Shown: positions 1 through 8,772, counted from the stretch's first letter. The stretch is 64,000 nucleotides of DNA from Kibdelosporangium sp. MJ126-NF4 (GCF_000826545.1 NZ_CDME01000017.1:1-64000); one strand, 5' to 3'. Program-made: numbers and translations. The notes: generated from the letters alone by a model not told the origin.

Positions 1-156
1 GGTCAGCACCGCCGCCAGCGAATGCCGAACACCCCGAGCGTCCCGCGGATCCTCGATCCGGGCCAGCAACTCCCGCAGGTCAGCGGCATGGTCCACGGTC
101 ACCGGGCCCAGTTGATCCAGCACAGCGGTGATCGGCGAAGATAACGCGGCAGGCAC
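1..156 (-). CDS. ISAs1-family transposase, N-terminal fragment (cut by window edge)
   Basis: The first 52 codons of a transposase gene running off the left edge. The reading frame begins with GTG at 154-156, preceded by a GAGAG ribosome-binding sequence. The translation contains LRELLARIEDPRDARGVRH, which matches the conserved start of ISAs1/H-repeat transposases (DDE_Tnp_1-associated domain), where an (I/E)(P/D)DPR-x-x-RGxRH motif precedes the catalytic domain. The catalytic residues lie outside the window, so whether the gene is intact cannot be judged. The region upstream (157-230) carries inverted-repeat sequence that probably belongs to the end of the element. Confidence 0.75.
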   Translation of the reverse strand, partial: MPAALSSPITAVLDQLGPVTVDHAADLRELLARIEDPRDARGVRHSLAAVLT

Positions 157-167
157 GGCTCTCTCAC

Positions 168-228
168 ATGATCGTGTGACGTAGACACTCTCATGATCAA
201 CTAGAGGCCGTGCCCGCACTCATACGGG
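168..228 (+). repeat. Inverted repeat partner A, at the upstream end of the ISAs1 gene
   Basis: About 60 bases that match, in inverted orientation and at roughly 80 percent identity by eye, the stretch 1254-1312. Shared blocks include ATGATCGT, CATGATCAAC, AGAGGCC and GTGCC/ATGCC. The two copies enclose the 1.1-kb repeat island. The copy lies directly in front of the transposase start and may be part of the element's terminus. Confidence 0.6.
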
Positions 229-233
229 TCACC

Positions 234-288
234 GACTTTGACGGAGCCCTGCCGGGTTGGGTGGGGGACTGTTCTTGGGGTCGGGTGG
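234..288 (+). repeat. G-rich 55-bp repeat, copy 1
   Basis: Begins ACTTTGAC and contains GGGTTGGGTGGGGGACTG followed by TTCTTGGGG. Nearly the same sequence occurs at 1179-1232 (same strand) and 10022-10076 (opposite strand). No open reading frame explains the conservation. Confidence 0.7.
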
Positions 289-363
289 GGTTCTGGCCCG
301 CACGTCAATGCGGGGGGCATGCGGCCTGCGCGCCAGCGCAGGGGTGTGGTTCGTGGGGTGTCC

Positions 364-491
364 CTCCCGTATGGCCTGGGCGCAGCCATACCACGGCGTG
401 TCGGGAGGTCGGCCCACGAAACCCAACCCACAGCGCAGGCCCTACCGACCTCCCGGCACGCCGTGGTTTCCTCCGGCAGGACATACGGGAG
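364..491 (+). repeat. Long hairpin repeat, copy 1 (128 bp)
   Basis: An imperfect palindrome. The outer arms are CTCCCGTA and TACGGGAG, and the inner arms GTGTCGGGAGGTCGG and CCGACCTCCCGGCAC, with a GC-rich centre containing CCCAACCCACAGCGCAGG. The same unit is present at 912-1039 (inverted) and 9719-9850 (direct). Copy 3 differs in both arms in a way that keeps the pairing, so the fold rather than the sequence seems conserved. Confidence 0.85.
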
Positions 492-580
492 GGGCGCCCC
501 GCGCCCCCCACTAGACCCAGGAAATCACGTGGGTTAAGGGAACCGGCGCGAGAAACGAAGTGTCTGTGGTGTCCCTCTTG

Positions 581-601
581 GAGGCCTGCCCGCCGGCGAG
601 G
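581..601 (+). repeat. Short 21-bp repeat, copy 1
   Basis: GAGGCCTGCCCGCCGGCGAGG. Related to 9928-9949 (direct) and 800-821 (inverted), where the core is GGCCTGCCGTCCGGCGAGG. It always lies within a few hundred bases of the long hairpin repeats. Confidence 0.55.
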
Positions 602-799
602 CATCTCTTTCTTTTCCCCGCTGACACGTGACTGCGGCCATCTCGTGAGTGCAGCCGCCGTGTGACTGCTGCCGCCAGGTGCTGCCGCCACTCTGTGTGC
701 TGTTACCGCCGAAAGCCCGCTTCAGGGACGTGATTGTGGTGCCCGGTGTGTCGGGCTTGTTCCCGACGCTCGAGTTGGCTGGTGGCTTGAACCGCATGT

Positions 800-821
800 C
801 CTCGCCGGACGGCAGGCCGCC
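800..821 (-). repeat. Short 21-bp repeat, copy 2 (inverted)
   Basis: CCTCGCCGGACGGCAGGCC on the plus strand, the reverse complement of the sequence at 9928-9949 and close to 581-601. No gene covers it. Confidence 0.6.
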
Positions 822-911
822 GAGAGGGAAACCAACCCGTGGTCTGTCCACCCGGTTGGCTCAGCCCACGTGACTTCCCGGGTCCAGTGGTAGAGAGGCG
901 TGGTCGGTTCC

Positions 912-1039
912 CTCCCGCATGTCCTGCCAGAGGAAACCACGACGTGCCGGGAGATCGGTACCGCCTGCGCTGTGGGTTGGTTTGCGTAGGCCGACCTCCC
1001 GACACGCCGTGGTATGGCTGCGCCCAGGCCATACGGGAG
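912..1039 (-). repeat. Long hairpin repeat, copy 2 (inverted, 128 bp)
   Basis: Reverse-complement copy of the unit at 364-491, of the same length, with the outer arms CTCCCG and CGGGAG and the inner arms retained. Differences from copy 1 are scattered single bases. Together with copy 1 it forms a pair of hairpin units facing each other inside the first island. Confidence 0.85.
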
Positions 1040-1123
1040 GAAACCAACCACGAACCCCACCCATGCGCTATGCACGCAAGACCTCCCGGGCACAAGACCT
1101 CTCGCCCGCTTGCCCACTTACGC

Positions 1124-1155
1124 GCAAGGCCGCTTACGTGCAAGGCCGCTTACGT
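1124..1155 (+). repeat. Tandem repeat, 2 x 16 bp
   Basis: Two perfect back-to-back copies of GCAAGGCCGCTTACGT, preceded by a partial unit (CCCACTTACGC) and followed by a decayed one. Similar CTTACG words recur in the second island (9330-9700), which suggests the two islands share this component too. Confidence 0.7.
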
Positions 1156-1178
1156 GCTTGCTTTGCGCGCAAAGCCCG

Positions 1179-1232
1179 ACTTTGACAGCACCCTGCCCGG
1201 GTTGGGCGGGGGACTGTCTCTTGGGGGCGGAG
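1179..1232 (+). repeat. G-rich 55-bp repeat, copy 2
   Basis: ACTTTGACAGCACCCTGCCC, then GGGTTGGGCGGGGGACTGTC: the same unit as at 234-288. Here it is closed by GTCAAAGTCG (1237-1246), the inverse of CGACTTTGAC at its start, so this copy alone is bounded by a 10-bp inverted repeat. Confidence 0.7.
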
Positions 1233-1253
1233 GGGCGTCAAAGTCGATCGCTC

Positions 1254-1312
1254 GTGTGAGCGCAGGCATGGCCTCTGGTTGATCATGGGAGTGCCTCAGT
1301 CATACGATCATG
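1254..1312 (-). repeat. Inverted repeat partner B
   Basis: Reverse complement resembles 168-228 (shared CATGATCAAC, AGAGGCC and ATGATCGT blocks). It marks the right boundary of the first repeat island, 74 bases before the end of the oxidoreductase gene. It could be the remaining terminus of a lost ISAs1-type copy. Confidence 0.55.
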
Positions 1313-1385
1313 CGCCGGATCCCCCGCCAGAGCGAACTGTTCCTTGGGTGGTGGGTCGTTCAGGATTGCTGCTGTCTCGGTGTGT

Positions 1386-2285
1386 TCATCGTGGGGTGTT
1401 CTCGGTCGCCTGGGTGATCTTGTGGATGACGCGCTGTAGGTGCAGGCCGCGCTGGGCGTCGCACGGGTGTGTTGTCGTGCCGCTCTGCACCATCGCGACG
1501 AAGTCGTCGAGCAGGATGGTGAAGGCCTGGTCGGAGGGGGTGTCCCTGCCGGGCAGTGCGCGGTGGCCGTTGTCGCCGTAGACGCTGAAGTCGACCACGG
1601 TCGGCTGGAGCGGCATTTTCAGCGAGATCGTGATCGTGCTTGTCGCGCCGGTCTCATGGGCCAGTATGAAGTGCCAGAGGTCGCGCTGGCCTCGGGTGGC
1701 GCCGACCACGTCGGTCACTGTGCCGAGTGCGGCGTCCATCAGGTCGATCACGTGCGGGCCGATGTCCATCAGTGCGCCGTTTTCGTGGCGCCAGGCGGAA
1801 TCCGCGTAGTCGGGGGACAGCAGCGCGCCGGACAGCCACTGCGCGTTGCCGCCGACCCAGCCGCCTGTTTTGTGCAGGTCGGCGAGCCAGTCCTTGGTTT
1901 CGTGGGCGAACCGCCGGACCAGTGACACGAGCGAGACGACTCCGGCGTCAGCGATCGCGCCTGCCAGGCGTTCGGCGTCGTCGACCGTCGCGGCCAGTGG
2001 CTTCTCCAGGATCACGTGCTTGCCCGCCTTGACCGCGCGCAGGGCGAGTTCGGCCTGGACGGCCGGTGGGACGGCGAAAGCGACCGCGTCGACCTGCTCG
2101 AACAGATCTTCGGGCGAGTCGGCCGCTTCGACGCAGTAGGTACTGGCCATCGCGTCGGCCGCCTCGCGGCGACGAGCCCACACCGAGGTCAGGTGCACCC
2201 CGGGATGGTTGGCCAGGCCTGGCGCGTGCGCCCGCTCCGCCCACAGTCCGGCACCGATCAGCCCTACCCGCACTTGTTCGTCCAC
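1386..2285 (-). CDS. Gfo/Idh/MocA family oxidoreductase
   Basis: A 299-residue NAD(P)-dependent oxidoreductase acting in the cytosol, probably on a sugar or polyol. The N-terminal Rossmann fold starts with VGLIGAGLWAERAH (GxGxxA), and the family's catalytic-domain marker EKPLA follows at about residue 95, with the usual C-terminal alpha/beta domain (DIGPHVIDL). The substrate cannot be told from sequence. Start is GTG at 2283-2285. It is transcribed away from the Nudix gene, with 68 bases between the two starts that must hold both promoters. It ends beside the first repeat island. Confidence 0.88.
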   Translation of the reverse strand: MDEQVRVGLIGAGLWAERAHAPGLANHPGVHLTSVWARRREAADAMASTYCVEAADSPEDLFEQVDAVAFAVPPAVQAELALRAVKAGKHVILEKPLAATVDDAERLAGAIADAGVVSLVSLVRRFAHETKDWLADLHKTGGWVGGNAQWLSGALLSPDYADSAWRHENGALMDIGPHVIDLMDAALGTVTDVVGATRGQRDLWHFILAHETGATSTITISLKMPLQPTVVDFSVYGDNGHRALPGRDTPSDQAFTILLDDFVAMVQSGTTTHPCDAQRGLHLQRVIHKITQATENTPR

Positions 2286-2353
2286 GTGCCCAGTATCGAC
2301 CGGTGATCTGGGTCACGAGGCTCGAGGCCGGTCCCGGTCGTAGGCTCGCAGGC

Positions 2354-3220
2354 GTGCGTGAACTGCCGAAGGAGATGGTTCTGCCGGAATCGATGGTTCC
2401 GGACACCTTTCCTGACCCGCCGGTGACGCCGAAGGACGCGGCCACGGTGGTGTTGCTGCGGGACACCGAGGTGGGCATCGAGGCGTTCCTGCTGCGCCGC
2501 GTGATCGGCATGGCGTTCGCCGGCGGGATGACCGTTTTCCCCGGTGGCGGCGTCGACAAACGGGACGCGGACGCGGACATCGCGTGGACCGGCCCGCGCC
2601 CGGAGTGGTGGGCCGAGCAGTTCGCCTGCCCGGTGCCGCTCGCCCGTGCCCTGGTCTGCGCGGCGGTGCGGGAAACGTTCGAGGAATCCGGTGTTCTGCT
2701 GGCCGGGCCGGACGGGCAGAGCGTGGTGTCCGACACGGCGCCGTACGCGTCGGCGCGGCAGGCACTGGTGGACCGCGAGTTCTCGTTCGCGCAGTTCCTG
2801 GCCGACAGCGGGCTCGTGTTGCGCGCGGACCTGCTGCGGCCGTGGGCGAACTGGGTCACGCCCGCCGAGGAGCCCCGGCGCTACGACACCAAGTTCTTCA
2901 TCGCGGCGCTGCCTGAGGGCCAGCGCGCGGACGGATCGACCTCCGAGGCCGACCACGCCGAATGGCGCCGCCCAGCCGAGGCGGTCGACCTGTGGAAGGC
3001 AGGCGAACGCGCCCTGATGCCGCCCACCTGGATGACCCTCACCGAGCTCGGCGAACAGTCGAGCGTCGCGGACGCCATGGCGGCTGACCGGACGATCAGC
3101 AAGATCATCCCCAAGGTGATCAGGGAAGGCCGTGTCCTGCGGCCGGTCCTGCCCGGCGACCCGGCGTACGACCGCGCCGTCGGCCACCTGGACGCACGAC
3201 CAGACGACACGCTGGGCTGA
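2354..3220 (+). CDS. Nudix hydrolase
   Basis: A 288-residue protein with a Nudix-like fold: after VVLLRDTEVGIEAFLLRR comes GGMTVFPGGGVDKRD and later VCAAVRETFEESGVLLA, the expected G...RExxEExG arrangement (RETFEESG), although a long insertion separates the two halves. It probably hydrolyses a nucleoside-diphosphate-linked compound; related actinobacterial proteins are annotated only generally. The frame is open far upstream, but the GTG at 2354 (VRELPKEM) is preferred because upstream codons overlap the divergent oxidoreductase. The metallo-hydrolase follows 16 bases downstream, suggesting an operon. Confidence 0.85.
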   Translation: MRELPKEMVLPESMVPDTFPDPPVTPKDAATVVLLRDTEVGIEAFLLRRVIGMAFAGGMTVFPGGGVDKRDADADIAWTGPRPEWWAEQFACPVPLARALVCAAVRETFEESGVLLAGPDGQSVVSDTAPYASARQALVDREFSFAQFLADSGLVLRADLLRPWANWVTPAEEPRRYDTKFFIAALPEGQRADGSTSEADHAEWRRPAEAVDLWKAGERALMPPTWMTLTELGEQSSVADAMAADRTISKIIPKVIREGRVLRPVLPGDPAYDRAVGHLDARPDDTLG

Positions 3221-3236
3221 AGCGAGGGAGAACGCG

Positions 3237-4004
3237 GTGACCGTGGTGCATCCGGCGTACGGCGTGTTGCGTGAGGTCACGCCGACCGCATCGGTGATGC
3301 TCGAGGAAAACCCGGGCAACATGACGCTCGACGGCACGAACACCTGGATCCTGCGTGGGCCGGACGCCGAGGACTGTGTCGTGGTCGACCCGGGCTACGA
3401 GGACATCCCGCACCTGAGCCGGGTCGCCGACTGCGGGCCGGTCGCGCTGATCCTGCTCACCCATCACCACCCGGACCACGTCGAAGGCGCGCCGTGGCTC
3501 GCCGAACGCACTGGCGCCCCGATCCGCGCGTTCGACCGCGCGCTGTGCCGTGACGCCGAACCTTTGGCACACGGCGACGTTGTCTCCGCCGCCGGTCTGG
3601 ACCTGACCGTCCTGCACACACCGGGCCACACCGACGACTCGATCTGCCTCCAGCTCGCCGACGCGGTGCTGACCGGCGACTCGATCCTCGGCCGCGGCAC
3701 GACCGTGATCTCGTCACTCGGCCACTACCTGGACACGCTGCGCCAGCTGCAGACCATCCCGGGCGTCGCCGCACTGCCCGGACACGGCGCGGAACTACCC
3801 GACCTCGCCTCGGTGGCGAGTGAGTACCTGACGCACCGCGAGCAGCGGCTCGACCAGGTCCGTGCCGCACTGCGCCAGCTCGGTCCGGACGCGTCCGCCC
3901 GCCAGGTCGTGGAAGTCGTGTACGCGGACGTGGACAAGTCCCTGTGGGGCCCGGCCGAATGGTCGGTCCGCGCACAGCTGGACTACCTGCGCAACAGCGC
4001 CTGA
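3237..4004 (+). CDS. Metallo-beta-lactamase fold hydrolase (Rv3677c / LACTB2-like)
   Basis: 255 residues with the zinc-binding signature THHHPDHVEGA (HxHxDH), the second-metal histidine in HTPGHTDDS, and the aspartate in LTGDSILG. The C-terminal region (DASARQVVEVVYADVD...) matches the helical tail of LACTB2-type hydrolases, which includes nucleases; the substrate here is unknown. GTG at 3237 is chosen because GAGGGAG sits 7 bases upstream. In M. tuberculosis the homologue Rv3677c neighbours crp; here 6 kb of other genes and repeats separate the two. Confidence 0.88.
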   Translation: MTVVHPAYGVLREVTPTASVMLEENPGNMTLDGTNTWILRGPDAEDCVVVDPGYEDIPHLSRVADCGPVALILLTHHHPDHVEGAPWLAERTGAPIRAFDRALCRDAEPLAHGDVVSAAGLDLTVLHTPGHTDDSICLQLADAVLTGDSILGRGTTVISSLGHYLDTLRQLQTIPGVAALPGHGAELPDLASVASEYLTHREQRLDQVRAALRQLGPDASARQVVEVVYADVDKSLWGPAEWSVRAQLDYLRNSA

Positions 4005-4074
4005 CCGGCCACACACGCCGCACCACCATCCCCGAGCGGACGGCGTGAGCGCCGGTCGGTTTCAGTTGTCAGCC

Positions 4075-5172
4075 TCAGGTCGCGGGTGGCCGCATGGGAG
4101 CGACCATGTACCGCAGATCCATCACCTCCTCGGGGTCGGCTGAGCTGAACACGGTTGCCCGCATGCCCGGCTGGACGGCCAGGTGGACCCGGCCACCGGC
4201 GAACGGCTTCAGCGCGTCGATCAGGAACCGCGACTGGAACGACGGTGACGTCCGGCCGTCCGACACGTCCGCCTTGATCGTCTCCTCGGCCTCACCGGCC
4301 TGCTGGTCCGCGCTGCGCAACCGGACCTCGTTGTCCCCGACCTCCAGCTTGAGCACGCCACGGCTGTCGGCGTAGAGCGCGACCCGGCGCACGGCGGCGA
4401 GCAGCGCGTCCGCGTCCGCTTCGACATTGGTGTCCACGGCGGACAGCACGAGCTTGCTTTCACTGAGGAACGATCCGTCCAGCAACGCCGTGGTGACCAC
4501 GGAATTGCCCCACGCCACGCCGACGCGGTTGGCATCCACGTGCAGGGCGACCTGGCCACGCGCCTGCTTGGCGACCTCGGCCAGCAGCGTCGCCGGGATC
4601 AGCGCGTCCAGGTCCATGGCGACCGGTGTCCACGGCAGGGAAGCGACTGCCATGCGGTAGCGGTCCGTGGCGGCCAGCACCAGCCGCTGCCCATCCGCGC
4701 GGACCCGGACACCGGTGAACAGTGGGAGCGCCTCATCACGGGATGCCGTCGCGGCGACCGTGGCCAACGCGGCGGCGAACATCTCGCCGTCGACCGAGCC
4801 CGCGAGCGCGGGCTCAACGGGCACGCCGGGATGCAGATCCGCGTCGAGCAGCGGCAACGCGAAGCGCGCGGTGGGCGTCCGGACCGCTAACCGCGCGCCC
4901 TCCACCGCGAGACGAACCATGGGCACATCCAACGCGCGCAACGTCTCGGCGAACGGTTTGGCAGGCACGAGCACACGCCCCGGAGCGTGCACAGCCGCCG
5001 AGCAGGACAACCGGATGGCGCGTTCCCGATCACTACCCGCGAGGACGACGGAATCCTCCGACGCGGTCAGCAACAGCCCGGCGAGCACAGGGTCGAGCGT
5101 GCGACCGGGCAGGAGCCGCACTGCCTCGGCCGCCGCGTTGGCCAGATCTGTGGTGGTGGCGGTCAGGTCCAT
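4075..5172 (-). CDS. DNA polymerase III beta-clamp paralogue
   Basis: 365 residues with the three-domain sliding clamp layout: LPLFTGVRVRADGQRLVLAATDRYRMAV is the clamp-typical second domain strand and loop, and the C-terminal third domain holds FQSRFLIDALKPFAGGRVHLAV and ends YMVAPMRPPAT, replacing the usual YLLMPVRL-type terminus that helps form the partner-binding pocket. The normal dnaN lies beside dnaA; nothing here suggests oriC, so this is a second copy. ATG at 5170-5172 starts a Met-Asp-Leu N-terminus. It is transcribed divergently from the PHP gene, with 60 bases between starts. Role unknown: alternative clamp, or regulator of clamp partners. Confidence 0.85.
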   Translation of the reverse strand: MDLTATTTDLANAAAEAVRLLPGRTLDPVLAGLLLTASEDSVVLAGSDRERAIRLSCSAAVHAPGRVLVPAKPFAETLRALDVPMVRLAVEGARLAVRTPTARFALPLLDADLHPGVPVEPALAGSVDGEMFAAALATVAATASRDEALPLFTGVRVRADGQRLVLAATDRYRMAVASLPWTPVAMDLDALIPATLLAEVAKQARGQVALHVDANRVGVAWGNSVVTTALLDGSFLSESKLVLSAVDTNVEADADALLAAVRRVALYADSRGVLKLEVGDNEVRLRSADQQAGEAEETIKADVSDGRTSPSFQSRFLIDALKPFAGGRVHLAVQPGMRATVFSSADPEEVMDLRYMVAPMRPPAT

Positions 5173-5232
5173 GCTGCGCACCGTAGCCCTGCGGTCCGAC
5201 AGTTTCGGGTATTCGCAGGTAGGTTGCGTGAT

Positions 5233-6591
5233 ATGGATGATCTGACCGCGACGATCACCGGCAGCTTCGATCCGGGAGCGCCGGACTGGCACTACCTGCC
5301 GGTCGACATGCCGGAAGGTGCGCGCGAGATCGAGGTCGTCTACCGCTACGACAGGCCGGATGTTGCGTTCGGCGTCAAGGGCAACGCGCTCGACATCGGG
5401 ATCTTCGGACCGGGCGGGCGGTTCCGCGGCTGGTCCGGTGGGGCACGTGACCGGTTCACGATCAACGCGACCGAGGCGACTCCCGGCTACCTGCCCGGCC
5501 GCGTGGACGAGGGCGAGTGGCAGATCATCCTCGCGCCGTACACGATCTGCCCGCAGGGCATGGACTTCGAGGTCGACGTGACTGTCCGATTCGGACCGGA
5601 CGGGCCCGCCTTCGAGCCCAACCCCGCACCGGCGACCGCACCGGGGGCCGACCGCGGCAGAAGCTGGTACCGAGGCGACGGGCACATGCACACGATCTAC
5701 TCCGACGGCAGCCGCGAGCCCGGCGAACTCGTCGCGGACGCCCGCGCGGCAGGGCTGGATTTCATCGTCTCCACCGAACACAACACCCCGAGTGCGCACC
5801 TGCAGTGGGGCGACCACGCGACCGACGACCTGTTGATCCTCAACGGAGAAGAGGTGACCACGCGAACCGGCCACTGGCCCGCGTGGAACCTCCCGGCGGG
5901 CAAGTGGATCGACTGGCGCTACCGCGATCCGCGTGAGTTGGCGAAGTTCGTCGACGAGGTGCACGAGTGTGGCGGCCTGGTCGTCGCCGCGCATCCCTTC
6001 GGGCCGTGCATCGGCTGCACATGGGAATTCGGCTACGAACGCGCGGATCTCGTCGAGGTGTGGAACGGAACCTGGACGCTCGACGACGAGGCCACGGTCA
6101 TCGCCTGGGACGGCCTGTTGCGCGCGGGCCGTTGGATTCCGGCGGTCGGCAACAGCGACTCGCACATGCACCACGACCGGATTGGTCTGCCGCACAACGT
6201 GGTTCTGGCCGAAGGCCTGACCGGGCCGCAGCTGATGGACGGCTTTGCCAAGGGCCGCAACTGGATCGCGGAATCATCAGCGGTGCAGCTCGAGTTCACC
6301 GCGACCGCGGACGGGAGGACTGTGGGCATCGGGGAGACACTGAAAACCGAGCCGGGCACGCCGATTTCCTTGGAGATCAAGGCAAGCGGCGCGCCCGACA
6401 CGCACATCCGGATCCTGGACCACCACGGCCCCCAGTGGGGAGGTTACGTCCCCGCCGAGGGCGCGACGGTCACCTGGACCACGCAAAGCCGTTACAGCAA
6501 ATGGGTTCGCGTCGAGATCCGCCGCGAGCAGCCGACACCGACCACACGCGACACCATGGTCGCGTTGACGAACCCGATTTTCTTCCGTTAG
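5233..6591 (+). CDS. PHP-domain metal-dependent phosphoesterase (CehA/McbA family)
   Basis: 452 residues. An N-terminal beta domain of about 140 residues precedes a PHP domain beginning GDGHMHTIYSDGSREPGEL (HxH metal motif), followed by FIVSTEHNTPSAH and the later VVAAHPFGPC and VGNSDSHMH motifs that complete the metal site. CehA/McbA proteins hydrolyse phosphodiester or carbaryl-type esters; the natural substrate is not predictable. ATG at 5233 is the first start after the divergent promoter region. It converges on the nucleoside hydrolase gene with a 4-base overlap of stop codons. Confidence 0.87.
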   Translation: MDDLTATITGSFDPGAPDWHYLPVDMPEGAREIEVVYRYDRPDVAFGVKGNALDIGIFGPGGRFRGWSGGARDRFTINATEATPGYLPGRVDEGEWQIILAPYTICPQGMDFEVDVTVRFGPDGPAFEPNPAPATAPGADRGRSWYRGDGHMHTIYSDGSREPGELVADARAAGLDFIVSTEHNTPSAHLQWGDHATDDLLILNGEEVTTRTGHWPAWNLPAGKWIDWRYRDPRELAKFVDEVHECGGLVVAAHPFGPCIGCTWEFGYERADLVEVWNGTWTLDDEATVIAWDGLLRAGRWIPAVGNSDSHMHHDRIGLPHNVVLAEGLTGPQLMDGFAKGRNWIAESSAVQLEFTATADGRTVGIGETLKTEPGTPISLEIKASGAPDTHIRILDHHGPQWGGYVPAEGATVTWTTQSRYSKWVRVEIRREQPTPTTRDTMVALTNPIFFR

Positions 6592-7526
6592 TACCGGCTG
6601 GACAGCTCATCGAGGATGTACGAGCGCAATTCGTCGACATCGGCGTCCAACGCGACGTCGACGACACGGCCGCGAGGCGGGTCGATCTTGTTGCGCAGAT
6701 CGGCGATCGTCGCCCCGCTGCCCGGCCCGTCGGTGCAGTCGACGTCCAGCACCATCGGCGTGGTCCTGAGGATCCCCGGCCGGATCGCCTCCGCGACGGC
6801 GATCGCGTCGTGGATGATGAGATCGTCCTTGCCGGTGTCGTTCTTGTAGAACGCCCGGTAGACCGGCGTCATCGCGACCAGTTCGCGCCCGACGGCGTTG
6901 GCCTCGGCGAGCTTGGCCAGCCACTCGTCACCCACCGCGACCCGCATGGTGATGTCCAGTGGGACGAGCGTGACCGGGATGTCCTCCTCGGTCAGCACCC
7001 GCCGGGCCGCCTCAGGATCGGCCCAGACGTTGAACTCGGCGGACGGCGTGACGTTGCCGCCGTGGATGCCGCCGCCCATGACCACAAGGCGGTCGATCTT
7101 GGACTTGATCCCCGGGTGCGCGGCCAGCAGCAGCGCGATGTTGGTCAGTGGCCCGATCGGCACGATGGTGACCGGTTCCTTGGCCGCGGTGAGCAGGTCC
7201 ATCAGCAACGTTACCGCGTCACGCGGATCCACGCTCGCCGAGGACATGCCGAAGCTGGACGCGTAACCGCCCAATCCGTCGCTGCCGTGGGCGTCGTCGC
7301 TGCGCACCGCCCGGGAAAGCGGTCGGTGCGCACCTTTGGCGACGGGAACGTCCGCACGACCGCACAACGCCAGGAGGTTCAAGGCGTTGCGGGTCGTGTG
7401 CTCGATGCCGATGTTCCCGGCCACCGTGGTCAACGCGAGCAGGTCGACGTCCGGGTGCCTGGCGGCCAACGCGATCGCGAACGCGTCGTCCACGCCGGGG
7501 TCGGTGTCGATGATCAGGCGGCGCAT
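6588..7526 (-). CDS. Nucleoside hydrolase (inosine-uridine preferring type)
   Basis: 312 residues. The N-terminal RRLIIDTDPGVDDAFAI holds the DxDxxxDD calcium-binding signature of nucleoside N-ribohydrolases, and VVMGGGIHGGNVTPSAEFN matches the conserved substrate/metal loop. It splits ribonucleosides into base and ribose in the cytosol. ATG at 7524-7526 is preferred because AGGAG lies 5 bases upstream. It is the second gene of a two-gene unit with the MFS transporter, 7 bases apart, suggesting nucleoside import or export coupled to salvage. Confidence 0.92.
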   Translation of the reverse strand: MRRLIIDTDPGVDDAFAIALAARHPDVDLLALTTVAGNIGIEHTTRNALNLLALCGRADVPVAKGAHRPLSRAVRSDDAHGSDGLGGYASSFGMSSASVDPRDAVTLLMDLLTAAKEPVTIVPIGPLTNIALLLAAHPGIKSKIDRLVVMGGGIHGGNVTPSAEFNVWADPEAARRVLTEEDIPVTLVPLDITMRVAVGDEWLAKLAEANAVGRELVAMTPVYRAFYKNDTGKDDLIIHDAIAVAEAIRPGILRTTPMVLDVDCTDGPGSGATIADLRNKIDPPRGRVVDVALDADVDELRSYILDELSSRY

Positions 7527-7533
7527 GGGTCTC

Positions 7534-8772
7534 CTAGTAGCTGGCGAGTGCGTGGTCTGCTTTCCTGCCCGGTACTCCTGCGGCGATCGTGCCACGGAAC
7601 ACGAACACCAGGCCCGCGAAGATCAACCCGGCGACAGCCGCGGCGACGAACGCCGACGAAACACTGACGTGCTCGACGAGATAACCACTGATCGACTGGC
7701 CCAGCGCGAGGCCGAGCGTAACCGCGGTGATCACCCAGCCGAACGCCTCGGTCATCGTGCTCGGCGGCGCGACCTGTTCGAGCGCGGTGGAGTGCGCCGT
7801 CGACTGAGGAGTGATCATCGTGCCCGCGACAAGAAGCGTCGCCCCGAGCCAGAACAGCGAACTCGGCAGAGCGGACAACGTGATCAGCACAGCGAACCCG
7901 GTCAGCAACACTGGCAGCCGCAGATGCATCTGCCTCGGCCACGGGCGCATCCCGTAGATCACACCGAAGATCACGGAACTGATCGACCACAGGCTGAGCA
8001 ACAGACCGCCCATGGCCTGCTTCCCAGCGGCAGTCGCCGCAGCCGGAACCGCGACCTCGGCGAAACCGATCACCACACCGAAACCCATGACAGCGAGGAT
8101 GACCGTGCGCATGCCCGGACTGACAAGCGGACCGAGCAGGCTCGATCCCGTCTGCACCAACGGCCGTTGCTCACGGACAGTCCGCGTGAGCGCGAACCAC
8201 ATCGCACCGACCGTCTGCGTGACAGCGCTGACAAGCACCGCCGTCCCGGCCCACGGCAACGCGGACATCAGACCAGCCAGCCCAGGACCGAGAATGAAGA
8301 ACACCTCGATGCTGATCGCGTCGTAGTTGTACGCCGCCTGACGCGTGCGGCCCGCAGGCAGCAGGCGCGACCACAGCGTCCGCGACGCGGAGCCAACCGT
8401 CGGCTGCGTCAGCCCGACCAAGAAAGCAAACGCCAACAGCGCAGGCGTACTCGTCCGCGACTCCACGGCAACGACCGCCACGACAACGAAGACAGCGAAC
8501 GCACTAGCCGTGACCAGCAGTGGACGACTCGGACCAAGCCGGTCCATGACTCGACCCTGAAGCACAGACCCGATCGCCGCACCAACCAGCGCACCGGCCG
8601 ACACCAAACCAGCGGTGGCATAGGAACCGGTGGAGCGCTGGACATAGAAGAGGAGGGAGAACCCGACCATCGCGATGGGCAGGCGGGCGAACACGGCAGA
8701 GATCATCGGGCCGCGCGCGCCAGGAGTGGTCAGAGCGGCCCGGTAGTCAGCAAGGGAGACGTTGTGGGACAC
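7534..8772 (-). CDS. MFS transporter
   Basis: 412 residues with about twelve hydrophobic segments typical of the major facilitator family (e.g. AMVGFSLLFYVQ, LLVTASAFAVFVVVAVVAV). Signature loop GRVMDRLGPSRPLLV corresponds to the MFS A-motif between helices 2 and 3. Substrate unknown; the operon partner suggests a nucleoside or base. Start is GTG at 8770-8772 with no ribosome-binding sequence upstream: the perfect 12-bp inverted repeat at 8771-8803 overlaps the start codon, so the message may be leaderless. Confidence 0.88.
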   Translation of the reverse strand: MSHNVSLADYRAALTTPGARGPMISAVFARLPIAMVGFSLLFYVQRSTGSYATAGLVSAGALVGAAIGSVLQGRVMDRLGPSRPLLVTASAFAVFVVVAVVAVESRTSTPALLAFAFLVGLTQPTVGSASRTLWSRLLPAGRTRQAAYNYDAISIEVFFILGPGLAGLMSALPWAGTAVLVSAVTQTVGAMWFALTRTVREQRPLVQTGSSLLGPLVSPGMRTVILAVMGFGVVIGFAEVAVPAAATAAGKQAMGGLLLSLWSISSVIFGVIYGMRPWPRQMHLRLPVLLTGFAVLITLSALPSSLFWLGATLLVAGTMITPQSTAHSTALEQVAPPSTMTEAFGWVITAVTLGLALGQSISGYLVEHVSVSSAFVAAAVAGLIFAGLVFVFRGTIAAGVPGRKADHALASY

